From Stomatobaculum longum (GTDB lineage Bacteria; Bacillota; Clostridia; Lachnospirales; Lachnospiraceae): a stretch of DNA of 7,839 nt. The stretch is taken from the NCBI GenBank assembly GCA_905370385.1, contig CAJPKN010000070.1, positions 1 to 7,839 on the forward strand, written 5' to 3'. The notes below the pieces were generated by a model, which had not been told where the DNA came from, ran no database searches, and worked only from the letters and a program-made list of their open reading frames with translations. Positions 1 to 6,538 of this stretch are shown piece by piece. A program made the translations under genes and the position numbers. The first letter of the stretch is position 1. The number at the start of each line of letters is the position of its first letter.

Positions 1-1187
1 GTTGCCGCGCCGACCATGCCGTCCGCCGAGAGACCGTTTCTCTCCTGGAAGGCCTTGACCGCATTCTTGGTCGCATCTCCGTAATAGCCTGTTGCGAGCT
101 GCTTGTCGAGATATCCCCACTTGCTGAGCAGTTCCTGCACCCGCTCCACGGATTCGCTCTCGTCACCGAGTGTCAGGCCGAAGGCCTGCGCATTCGGACT
201 GTTCAGTGCATCGCGTGTGCCGGGTCCCAGATAACCGTCGACAACCTGGTTGTTTCTGCTCTGGAACTCCTTGATGGCCATGACAGTGCCGAGACCGAAA
301 TTGCCGTCTGCCTCTCCGGTCAGATAGCCCAACTCCTTGAGCCGCTGCTGCGCTGCCATGACAATGTCGCTCTTCTCACCGTAGACCACCATGTTCGGCT
401 TGACCTCATCGGAATAGATGAGGTTCATGGTTTTAAGGCCGACCTTGCCGTCCTGTCCCAGACCGTTCATCTGCTGGAACTTCTGCACCGCTGCCAGGGT
501 CTTTCCGTCAAAGGTTCCGTTTACATCCGCGGTCTGCGCGAGATAGCCGAGCTGATACAGTCTCTGCTGCAACGTCACGATGTCCGTTCCGCTGTCGCCC
601 TCCTGCGCCGTGTAGTAGTGCGCATTCTCATCCATAATGGCCTTGAGGGTCGACTCGCCCACAATGCCGTCCTGCGGCAGCTTATTCTGCCGCTGATACA
701 CCTTCACCGCCGCCGCGGTCACCTCGCCGTAATAATCCGTCGGCTCATCGTTGTCCATAAATCCGAGTTCCATGAGACGCGCCTGCAAATCCTTGACAAT
801 CCAGTTCCGCGTACCGATGCGGATAATTTCGGGTGCGGGTTCTGTGGTCGGCACGACCAAATCCATGTCCGGGAACTGTGCGCCGGAGGGAGATACCGCC
901 ACGATATCGCCCGGATTTGCGGGGAGTGCCGCCTCGGCACTGCTCTCCGTACTTTCCTCCGCACTCTGATCCGCGCCGCTCTCTGTGCTCTCCGCAACAC
1001 CGCTCTCGGAGCTGCTCTCCGCTGTTCCCTCCGCACTTGCCGCACTCTCCGTGCTGCCGAGTTCCGTGCTCGCGGCGCTCTCCTTTGCCGCATCGCTCTG
1101 TGCCGTCTTCCCCTGCGAGCAGGCCGTTAGCATCGCCGCTGTCACAAACAGCGCGAGCGCCTGCTTTTTCGAAATTCTCCGTCTCAT
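1..1187 (-). CDS. Lipoprotein with four or more peptidoglycan-binding repeats (C-terminus cut by window edge)
   Basis: An exported lipoprotein expected to sit on the outer face of the membrane and bind the cell wall. The first 395 residues are visible and the frame is open at the left edge. Residues 1-23 form a lipoprotein signal: basic MRRR start, hydrophobic core, and lipobox L20-T-A-C23. Residues about 28-88 are a low-complexity Ser/Glu/Ala/Thr linker. Then come four PG_binding_1-type repeats at about 124-184, 197-256, 269-328 and 341-395 and beyond, each with the pattern V..LQ.RL..LGY / DG.FG..T..A...FQ..N / DG.VG. The ATG at 1187 has a GAGG ribosome site 8 bases upstream. The gene lies 68 bases after rsmA, which is not a usual partner. 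Repeats of this kind usually target a catalytic domain (cell-wall hydrolase, amidase or L,D-transpeptidase); none is visible here, so the enzymatic role is unknown. The domain call is firm and the function is inferred. Confidence 0.88.
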   Translation of the reverse strand, partial: MRRRISKKQALALFVTAAMLTACSQGKTAQSDAAKESAASTELGSTESAASAEGTAESSSESGVAESTESGADQSAEESTESSAEAALPANPGDIVAVSPSGAQFPDMDLVVPTTEPAPEIIRIGTRNWIVKDLQARLMELGFMDNDEPTDYYGEVTAAAVKVYQRQNKLPQDGIVGESTLKAIMDENAHYYTAQEGDSGTDIVTLQQRLYQLGYLAQTADVNGTFDGKTLAAVQKFQQMNGLGQDGKVGLKTMNLIYSDEVKPNMVVYGEKSDIVMAAQQRLKELGYLTGEADGNFGLGTVMAIKEFQSRNNQVVDGYLGPGTRDALNSPNAQAFGLTLGDESESVERVQELLSKWGYLDKQLATGYYGDATKNAVKAFQERNGLSADGMVGAA

Positions 1188-1206
1188 TTTAATGTCCTCG
1201 ATTTAT

Positions 1207-1227
1207 GAAAACGCGGGTACACCCGCG
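1207..1227 (-). terminator. Possible weak intrinsic terminator after rsmA
   Basis: Read on the minus strand, a perfect 6-base-pair stem CGCGGG/CCCGCG with a 4-base loop is followed at once by TTTT and then C. It sits in the 68-base gap between the rsmA stop and the lipoprotein start, the widest gap in the window. The stem is short and the T run is only four bases, so it may attenuate rather than stop transcription. I saw no convincing -35/-10 pair for the lipoprotein gene in the gap; the best -10-like hexamer, CATAAA just after the hairpin, has only a poor -35 match. Confidence 0.4.
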
Positions 1228-1255
1228 GAATAAATATCAAATGTTTCTCAAATGC

Positions 1256-2107
1256 TTATGCCCGCAATAACTCTGCCAAGGCCGCAAACTGCGCAAGCGA
1301 GAGCACCTCGCCTCGCACGGTCTCCGGGAGTCCGAGCGAAGAAAGCGCCTCATTTACCTTCTCCCGCGAGAAGCCCGCATTCTTCAGCCCGTTCACCAGC
1401 GTCTTTCTTCTCTGATTGAACGAAGCTCGAATGATGCGAAACAGAAAAGCCTCATCTCCGGTCTGCACCGGTTTCTCCGCATAGGTCCTGAGGCAGATGA
1501 CCGCAGAACCGACCTTAGGTCTCGGGAGAAAACAGTGGGGCGGCACATTCGCCACAATCTCGGCCGCGGCATAATACTGCACCGCAAGCGAGAGCGAGCC
1601 GTAGTCTTTTCCGCCCGGCGAAGCCTGCATGCGCTCCGCCACTTCCTTTTGCACCATAACGGTGATGTTCTCAATCGGAAGTCCGCTCTCCAGAAGCTTC
1701 ATTAAAATCGGCGTTGTGATGTAGTAAGGGAGATTTGCGACCACCTTGATTCGCTTCCCGCCGAGTCTTTCCGACAAGTCGTTCAGGTTCTGTTCCAGGA
1801 TATCTCCCTGAATCACTTCCACATTGTCGTACTCCGCGAGACTCTCCGCGAGAATCGGAATCAAACCGCGGTCTATCTCCACCGCGAGCACCTTTCCCGC
1901 CCGCTCCGCGAGCCTCTGGGTCAAGGTCCCGATGCCGGGACCTATCTCCAGCACAGCGTCCGCCTCGGAAATCTGCGCCGCATCGGCAATTCGATCCAAG
2001 ACATGACTGTCAATCAAAAAATTCTGCCCGAACTTCTTTTGAAAGCGAAATTCCTCGTGGCGCTTTAAGAGCGCTATGGTGTTTTCCGCTCTGCCGAGAT
2101 CTGCCAT
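1256..2107 (-). CDS. rsmA: 16S rRNA (adenine1518-N6/adenine1519-N6)-dimethyltransferase RsmA (KsgA)
   Basis: SAM-dependent enzyme that dimethylates the two adjacent adenines in the helix 45 loop of 16S rRNA, a late 30S assembly step. The 283-residue product has normal family length. Visible motifs: KKFGQNFL around 24-31 (conserved N-terminal box), the SAM-binding LEIGPGIGTLT at 53-63, an acidic residue after the second strand (AVEID, about 76-80), the catalytic NLPYYI at 125-130, and FNQRRKT at 230-236 opening the C-terminal rRNA-binding domain. I placed the start at the ATG at 2107. It shares one base with the tatD stop (TGATG) and has GGAGGT six bases upstream. An in-frame GTG at 2113 would add two residues but abuts the ribosome site. 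Coupling to tatD is likely. In B. subtilis and many relatives rnmV lies just before this gene; it is absent here. Confidence 0.97.
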   Translation of the reverse strand: MADLGRAENTIALLKRHEEFRFQKKFGQNFLIDSHVLDRIADAAQISEADAVLEIGPGIGTLTQRLAERAGKVLAVEIDRGLIPILAESLAEYDNVEVIQGDILEQNLNDLSERLGGKRIKVVANLPYYITTPILMKLLESGLPIENITVMVQKEVAERMQASPGGKDYGSLSLAVQYYAAAEIVANVPPHCFLPRPKVGSAVICLRTYAEKPVQTGDEAFLFRIIRASFNQRRKTLVNGLKNAGFSREKVNEALSSLGLPETVRGEVLSLAQFAALAELLRA

Positions 2108-2892
2108 CAGCACACCTCCCCGTCTGCAAGTTTCGGGAAACAGCGCAGCGCATTTTCCTCTGTGACGCGCCGCACTTCCTCCTCCGTAATCCCCTTGATG
2201 CGCGCAATTTCCTGCGCAATATAAGGCAGATTCCGCGAGTCGTTTCGCTTTCCGCGCCTCGGCTCGGGCGAGAGATAGGGACTGTCCGTCTCGAGTAAAA
2301 TGCTCGTGAGCGGGACAGCCGACGCCACCTCTTTCATCTTCTTGCCGTTCTTGAAGGTCACGACACCGCCGATGCCGATGTAAAACCCGAGTTCTGTGTA
2401 GCGAAGCGCGAGTTCCGCACCGGAAGAAAAGCAGTGAATCACTCCGCCGATACCGCGCGCCGCTGCGCGCTGCATCTCATCAAAGGTGTCTTGGGCAGCC
2501 TCTCTGGAGTGAATGATGACCGGAAGCCCGGTCTCCGCCGCCAAATCCAACTGGCGGCGAAACCAAATCTTCTGTACGTCCCGCTGCGGTTCCTCGTAGT
2601 GGTACTCCAGTCCGATTTCACCGATTGCAACCACCTTCGGATGTTTCGCAAGTTCCGCGAAGTCGCTGAGAACGCGATCGCTCAATTCTTCCGCATGGTT
2701 CGGATGTGCGCCGAGTGCCGCGTACATCCATGGATAACGCTCTGCGAGCCTAAGCCCCGTATAACTCGATTCCACCGAAGCGCCCGCGTTGATGACCTTC
2801 CGAATGCCGTGCTCTTTCAGACTTTCGAGCAACTCGTCCCGGTCGGCATCAAACGCCTCGTCATCGTAGTGCGCATGGGTATCCAGGAGCAT
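2107..2892 (-). CDS. tatD: TatD family metal-dependent deoxyribonuclease
   Basis: Cytoplasmic TIM-barrel hydrolase of the TatD/YabD family, with metal-dependent DNase activity known in characterised members. The 261-residue length is typical. The metal and active-site set is complete: DTHAH gives H6 and H8, GEIGLE gives E92, IIHSR gives H128, VIHCF gives H153, and ETDSPYLSP gives D203. Small departures from the commonest family text are GAHPN at 61-65 (often GVHPH) and GLEYHY at 94-99 (often GLDYYW); neither removes a ligand. The ATG start shares one base with the metG stop (TGATG) and has GGAG eight bases upstream, which suggests translational coupling. metG-tatD adjacency is conserved across Firmicutes. 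The physiological substrate in this lineage is not known, although the family assignment is secure. Confidence 0.96.
   Translation of the reverse strand: MLLDTHAHYDDEAFDADRDELLESLKEHGIRKVINAGASVESSYTGLRLAERYPWMYAALGAHPNHAEELSDRVLSDFAELAKHPKVVAIGEIGLEYHYEEPQRDVQKIWFRRQLDLAAETGLPVIIHSREAAQDTFDEMQRAAARGIGGVIHCFSSGAELALRYTELGFYIGIGGVVTFKNGKKMKEVASAVPLTSILLETDSPYLSPEPRRGKRNDSRNLPYIAQEIARIKGITEEEVRRVTEENALRCFPKLADGEVC
2114..2119 (-). promoter_or_regulatory. Ribosome binding site that fixes the rsmA start
   Basis: GGAGGT on the minus strand, inside the last codons of tatD. It lies six bases before the ATG at 2107 but directly touches the alternative GTG at 2113, so it supports the ATG. Confidence 0.8.
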
Positions 2893-4892
2893 CAGCCGAT
2901 CTCCGCGCCGGACGGCATATCCTCGGACATCGTTGTCATCAGACTCAGATTTCCGTTTTCATCCGCCGCCGAGAGCAACATGCCCTGGGACTCCATACCC
3001 GCAAGACGCGCGGGCTTTAAGTTCACAATTGCCATAACGCGCTTTCCGACCAGCTTCTCCGGCTCCGGATACCACTTCTTAGTGCCGGAGAGAATCTGAA
3101 TCTCCTTGCCGCCGCAATCCAGTCGGAAGCATAGGAGCTTCTTCGACTTCGGAACCTCCTCGCACTTAAGGACCTTGCAGACTCGGAACTCGCACTGCGC
3201 AAAGGCATCGTATTCCACTTCCGGTTTGGACGGAATTTGAATCTCGGACTTCGGCGCTTCCGCCTTCTCCTCTTCCGCTGCCGCCTCTTCGGCCGCTGCG
3301 TTCTCCGCATTCAACTTTGCCTCGACCTCCTTCGGATCCAGGCGGCGGAACAGCATCTCTGCCTCCGCTGCGACCCGCGTGCCCGAGGGATAGAGTCCAA
3401 AGGTATCCATGGCCTCAAGCTCTCTCTTCTCCGTGCCGAGCTCCTTCAAAATCTTCTCGGAGGTCTCCGGCATGAAGCTGAAGAGCAGAGACGCACCTAT
3501 GGTCAGGGCCTCGGTCAAGTGATAGAGCACTGCCTTCAGTCTGTCCTGCTTGCTCTCATCCTTTGCGAGCGCCCAGGGCAGAGTTTCGTCGATATACTTG
3601 TTGCAGCGCTTAAAGATATTCCAGAGTTCGGTCATTGCGTCCGCAACGCGGAGCACGTCCATCTTCTCCCGAATCTTCTTGACGCCGTCGAGCACCGTCT
3701 TCTCAAGATCCGCATCGAGTGCGGCATCCTCCGGAGAAAAGCTCGCTTCCGGTCTCTCCACCACGCCGCCGAAATACTTGTTGGTCATGGCGATGGTGCG
3801 GCTCACGAGGTTGCCGAGCACGTTTGCGAGATCCGCATTGTAACGCTCCACCATAAGATCCCAGCTGATGCTGCCGTCGTTCTCAAAGGGCATCTCGTGC
3901 AGGCAGAAATAGCGCACCGGGTCCACACCGAAGAACGAAACCAGTTCGTCCGCGTAGAGTACATTGCCCTTGGACTTCGACATCTTGCCGCCGGCCTGCA
4001 GAAGCCAGGGGTGACCGAAGACCTGCTTCGGCAGCGGCTCGCCGAGCGCCATCAGGAAGATGGGCCAGTAAATCGTGTGGAAGCGGACAATGTCCTTTCC
4101 GATGAGATGTAAATCCGCCGGCCAGTACTTTTTATAGAGTTCCCCGTTGTTGCCGTCCGCGTCGTAACCGATGCCTGTCGTATAGTTGGTCAGGGCATCG
4201 AGCCACACATAGACCACATGCCCCGGTGCAAAGTCGACCGGGATGCCCCATTCAAAACTGGTGCGCGACACACAGAGATCCTGCAGACCCGGCTTCAGGA
4301 AGTTATTCATCATCTCGTTCTTTCTGGAGACGGGCTGAATAAATTCCGGATGCTCTTCGATGTACTGAATCAGGCGGTCCGCATACTTGCTCATGCGGAA
4401 AAAGTATGCCTCCTCCGAAGCCTGCTTCACTTCTCTGCCGCAGGTCGGGCACTTGCCGTCAACAAGCTGCGACTCGGTCCAGAAGCTCTCGCAGGGCGTG
4501 CAGTAGAGACCCTCGTAGGAACTCTTGTAGATATCGCCCTGCTCGTAAAGCTTTTTGAAAATCTTCTGCACCTGCTTCTCATGGTAGGGCTCGGTGGTTC
4601 GCATAAAGCGGTCGTAGGACGTGTTCATGAGGTCCCAGATTCGCTTGATCTCCGCGGAGACCTGATCCACATAGGCCTGCGGCGTCATGCCGGCATCCTT
4701 TGCCTTGCCCTCAATCTTCTGACCGTGTTCATCGGTACCGGTCTGGAAGTAGACGTCAAAGTTCTCTTCTCGCTTAAAACGGGCAATCGCATCCGCTAAG
4801 ATAATCTCATAGGTATTTCCAATGTGCGGCTTGCCGGAAGCATAGGCAATTGCCGTCGTGATATAGTAAGGTTTTCTGATTTTTTCTCCCAT
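2892..4892 (-). CDS. metG: Methionyl-tRNA synthetase with C-terminal tRNA-binding domain
   Basis: Class I aminoacyl-tRNA synthetase that charges tRNA(Met), including the initiator. The 666-residue protein contains the Rossmann catalytic core with HIGN at 23-26 (HIGH signature) and KMSKS at 303-307. An inserted zinc knuckle has one four-cysteine set, C131/C134 and C148/C151, as in B. subtilis MetS. The helical anticodon-binding domain spans roughly 345-520, with the conserved NKYIDETLPW at 431-440. An Ala/Glu/Lys-rich linker (about 528-548) leads to an EMAP II/Trbp111-like tRNA-binding domain at about 560-666. The ATG has GGAGGG eight bases upstream. The 46-base gap after rsmI is too short for a T-box leader, so any such control would have to act elsewhere. 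The coding end overlaps the tatD start by one base. Confidence 0.98.
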   Translation of the reverse strand: MGEKIRKPYYITTAIAYASGKPHIGNTYEIILADAIARFKREENFDVYFQTGTDEHGQKIEGKAKDAGMTPQAYVDQVSAEIKRIWDLMNTSYDRFMRTTEPYHEKQVQKIFKKLYEQGDIYKSSYEGLYCTPCESFWTESQLVDGKCPTCGREVKQASEEAYFFRMSKYADRLIQYIEEHPEFIQPVSRKNEMMNNFLKPGLQDLCVSRTSFEWGIPVDFAPGHVVYVWLDALTNYTTGIGYDADGNNGELYKKYWPADLHLIGKDIVRFHTIYWPIFLMALGEPLPKQVFGHPWLLQAGGKMSKSKGNVLYADELVSFFGVDPVRYFCLHEMPFENDGSISWDLMVERYNADLANVLGNLVSRTIAMTNKYFGGVVERPEASFSPEDAALDADLEKTVLDGVKKIREKMDVLRVADAMTELWNIFKRCNKYIDETLPWALAKDESKQDRLKAVLYHLTEALTIGASLLFSFMPETSEKILKELGTEKRELEAMDTFGLYPSGTRVAAEAEMLFRRLDPKEVEAKLNAENAAAEEAAAEEEKAEAPKSEIQIPSKPEVEYDAFAQCEFRVCKVLKCEEVPKSKKLLCFRLDCGGKEIQILSGTKKWYPEPEKLVGKRVMAIVNLKPARLAGMESQGMLLSAADENGNLSLMTTMSEDMPSGAEIG

Positions 4893-4938
4893 ATCCTCAG
4901 CCCTCCGAATATTCTTCGATTCTTATTAGTGTAACATA

Positions 4939-5796
4939 TCAGAGCAACATGTGATAGAGTTCTCTGCGGCTGATTCCGCGGTCTTTTGCGGCTTTTTTCA
5001 TGGCCTCCTTGCGGTCATAGCCCTGGGACTCGTACCAGGCCACATGTTCTGCCGGCGTAAACTCCGAAAAAACGGATATTTCTTCCGCGCGCAGTTCTTC
5101 CTCGCTCTTTCCGGATATGACCAGCACATATTCGCCTCGAATTTCCGCACGGCCGGCTTCCTCCGCGTAGCGCTCCAAAAAGTAGGAAAATTTGCCGCGC
5201 TGCACTTCTTCATGCCGCTTTGTGAGCTCACGCACCAAACTGAGTTCTCTCTCTCCGCCGAGCACTTCGGCGAGTTCCGCTAAGGTCTTCGCCAGTCTGT
5301 GCGGCGCTTCATAGAGAACTATGGTTCTTGTCTCGTCCCTGAGCCCCTCTATCCTTGCCCTTCTCTCTTTTTTCTCCTGCGGCAGAAACGCCTCAAACAC
5401 AAAGCGACCGGTAGTCTGCCCGCTGATTGCAAGCGCACTCACCGCCGCGCAGGGTCCCGGGACTATCGTGACTTCGATGCCCGCGTCCAAAGCCATGCGG
5501 ACCAGCACCTCTCCGGGATCGGATATCGCCGGCATGCCCGCATCGCTCACAACCGCGATGGTCTCTCCCTGTTCCGCGCGCCGCACGAGTTCGTAGGCCT
5601 TTTCGGTCCGGTTGTACTCGTGATAGCTGGTCATATGTGTCTTAATCTCAAAGTGATTTAAGAGCTTAATGGTATTTCTGGTATCCTCCGCCGCAATGAG
5701 ATCCGCTGCCCGCAGAGTCTCAATTGCGCGGGGGCTCATGTCACCCAGATTTCCGATGGGCGTTGCAACCAGGTAGATTTTTCCGCTCTGTTCCAC
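4939..5796 (-). CDS. rsmI: 16S rRNA (cytidine1402-2'-O)-methyltransferase RsmI
   Basis: SAM-dependent tetrapyrrole-methylase-fold enzyme that adds the 2'-O-methyl to C1402 in the 16S rRNA decoding centre. The product is 285 residues. Motifs: YLVATPIGNLGD at 8-19, AAEDTRNT at 35-42, SDAGMPAISDPG at 84-95 and VPGPCA at 112-117 (most homologues have VPGPSA), then APHR at 164-167 and GEYVLVI at 221-227. A C-terminal helical extension ends in a region like that of other RsmI proteins (ISRRELY). I chose the GTG at 5796. It puts the conserved KIYLVATP motif at the usual distance from the N-terminus and has AAGGAG six bases upstream. An upstream ATG-type extension to 5868 would add a non-conserved hydrophobic leader overlapping the preceding gene, and I reject it. 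The gene follows trmN6 by 10 bases. Confidence 0.96.
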   Translation of the reverse strand: MEQSGKIYLVATPIGNLGDMSPRAIETLRAADLIAAEDTRNTIKLLNHFEIKTHMTSYHEYNRTEKAYELVRRAEQGETIAVVSDAGMPAISDPGEVLVRMALDAGIEVTIVPGPCAAVSALAISGQTTGRFVFEAFLPQEKKERRARIEGLRDETRTIVLYEAPHRLAKTLAELAEVLGGERELSLVRELTKRHEEVQRGKFSYFLERYAEEAGRAEIRGEYVLVISGKSEEELRAEEISVFSEFTPAEHVAWYESQGYDRKEAMKKAAKDRGISRRELYHMLL

Positions 5797-5802
5797 TGCT
5801 CT

Positions 5803-5808
5803 CTCCTT
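5803..5808 (-). promoter_or_regulatory. Ribosome binding site that fixes the rsmI GTG start
   Basis: AAGGAG on the minus strand overlaps the TAA stop of the preceding methyltransferase gene (TAAGGAG) and lies six bases before the GTG at 5796. It decides in favour of this start over in-frame starts further upstream, and implies coupled translation. Confidence 0.8.
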
Positions 5809-6538
5809 AGTATCCGTAAATATCCCGGATTTCATCGCTGTACACACCGGGAGAACGAAAAACAACAATGGGTGCCTCGACTCGCAGAAACGAGCCTCCG
5901 CCCTTTACGGCTTCCAACAACACCAAATTTGCCTCGCGCTCCGAGTAGGGGTGGGCAAACTTCATGCGCTTCGGCGTGAGGCGCGCAGCATTGCAAGCCG
6001 CAAAGAGTTCGTCGAGACGATGGGGTCTGTACACAAAATAGGCGCGTCCGCCGTTTTTCAGGAGACGCGCTGTCTCATTGACCGCTTCTTCCAGGGAGCA
6101 GCAAATTTCTTGCCTTGCAATCGCACGACTTGTCGCCTGACTCTGCTCTCCGCGCCGAAGGGCCATGTAGGGCGGATTACAGCTCACCACATCGACACTC
6201 CCGCTCGCACCGGCAATACCCTCTCGAAGATCGCCGTGCAGAATCCGCACCCTCTCCTCGAGACCGTTCATGGCCACGCTGCGGCGCGCCATATCGGCAA
6301 TCTCCGCCTGAATTTCCACGCCCGTAATTTCCTTGGCACGGGTCTTTGCGGAGAGTAAGAGGGGGATGATGCCGTTTCCGGTACAGAGATCCACCACCCG
6401 CTCTTTTCCGCCTGCGCGCACAAAGCCGCTGAGCAGCACCGCATCCGTCCCGAAACAGAAATGGGCCGGGTTTTGAATGATGCCGAGCTGACTGCGCTGT
6501 AAGTCGTCAATGCGCTCTCCCGGCTTTAGGAAAGTCAC
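5807..6538 (-). CDS. trmN6: tRNA (adenine37-N6)-methyltransferase, TrmN6/YabB family
   Basis: SAM-dependent N6-adenine methyltransferase of the TrmN6 (YfiC/YabB) family. E. coli TrmN6 modifies A37 of tRNA1(Val); the exact tRNA substrate here is inferred. The 243-residue product opens with the family hallmark ERIDDLQ (8-14) and IIQNP (20-24), followed by FCFGTDAVLL (27-36). SAM-binding motif I is DLCTGNG at 50-56, and the catalytic NPPY is at 121-124, as expected for an exocyclic-amino methylase. The start is a GTG at 6538 that overlaps the ricT stop by four bases (GTGA), with AGGAG eight bases upstream. In B. subtilis a GIY-YIG gene (yazA) lies between this gene and rsmI; it is missing here and rsmI follows after 10 bases. 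Confidence 0.93.
   Translation of the reverse strand: MTFLKPGERIDDLQRSQLGIIQNPAHFCFGTDAVLLSGFVRAGGKERVVDLCTGNGIIPLLLSAKTRAKEITGVEIQAEIADMARRSVAMNGLEERVRILHGDLREGIAGASGSVDVVSCNPPYMALRRGEQSQATSRAIARQEICCSLEEAVNETARLLKNGGRAYFVYRPHRLDELFAACNAARLTPKRMKFAHPYSEREANLVLLEAVKGGGSFLRVEAPIVVFRSPGVYSDEIRDIYGY

Noticed and set aside
618..1130. Arg/Leu/Cys-rich open frames on the plus strand opposite the lipoprotein linker
   Set aside because: The unusual composition is explained by the complement of the repetitive Ser/Glu/Ala codons of the lipoprotein on the minus strand.
2111..2113. GTG at 2113 as the rsmA start
   Set aside because: The GGAGGT ribosome site touches this codon with no spacing, while the ATG at 2107 has ideal six-base spacing and a TGATG overlap with tatD.
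2455..2470. GCGCGC/GCGCGC perfect hairpin inside tatD
   Set aside because: It encodes an Arg/Ala-rich stretch of the protein, has no following T run, and is expected by chance in GC-rich coding sequence.
2434..3099. 221-codon open frame on the plus strand across the tatD/metG junction
   Set aside because: It overlaps two confidently identified genes on the opposite strand and shows no domain or plausible ribosome site; treated as a shadow frame.
3237..4112. 291-codon open frame on the plus strand opposite metG
   Set aside because: It is antisense to the catalytic and anticodon-binding parts of an unmistakable MetRS. The translation is rich in Leu, Arg and His with no recognisable motif, as expected from the complement of GC-rich coding DNA.
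4893..4938. Possible promoter before metG (TAATAA and AATATT as -10-like hexamers)
   Set aside because: No -35 element with reasonable match and spacing accompanies either hexamer; AT-rich spacer sequence alone is not enough.
5797..5868. Hydrophobic N-terminal extension of RsmI (possible signal peptide)
   Set aside because: It overlaps the end of the preceding methyltransferase gene, and RsmI is a cytoplasmic rRNA enzyme. The GTG at 5796 has a well-placed AAGGAG and gives the normal family N-terminus.
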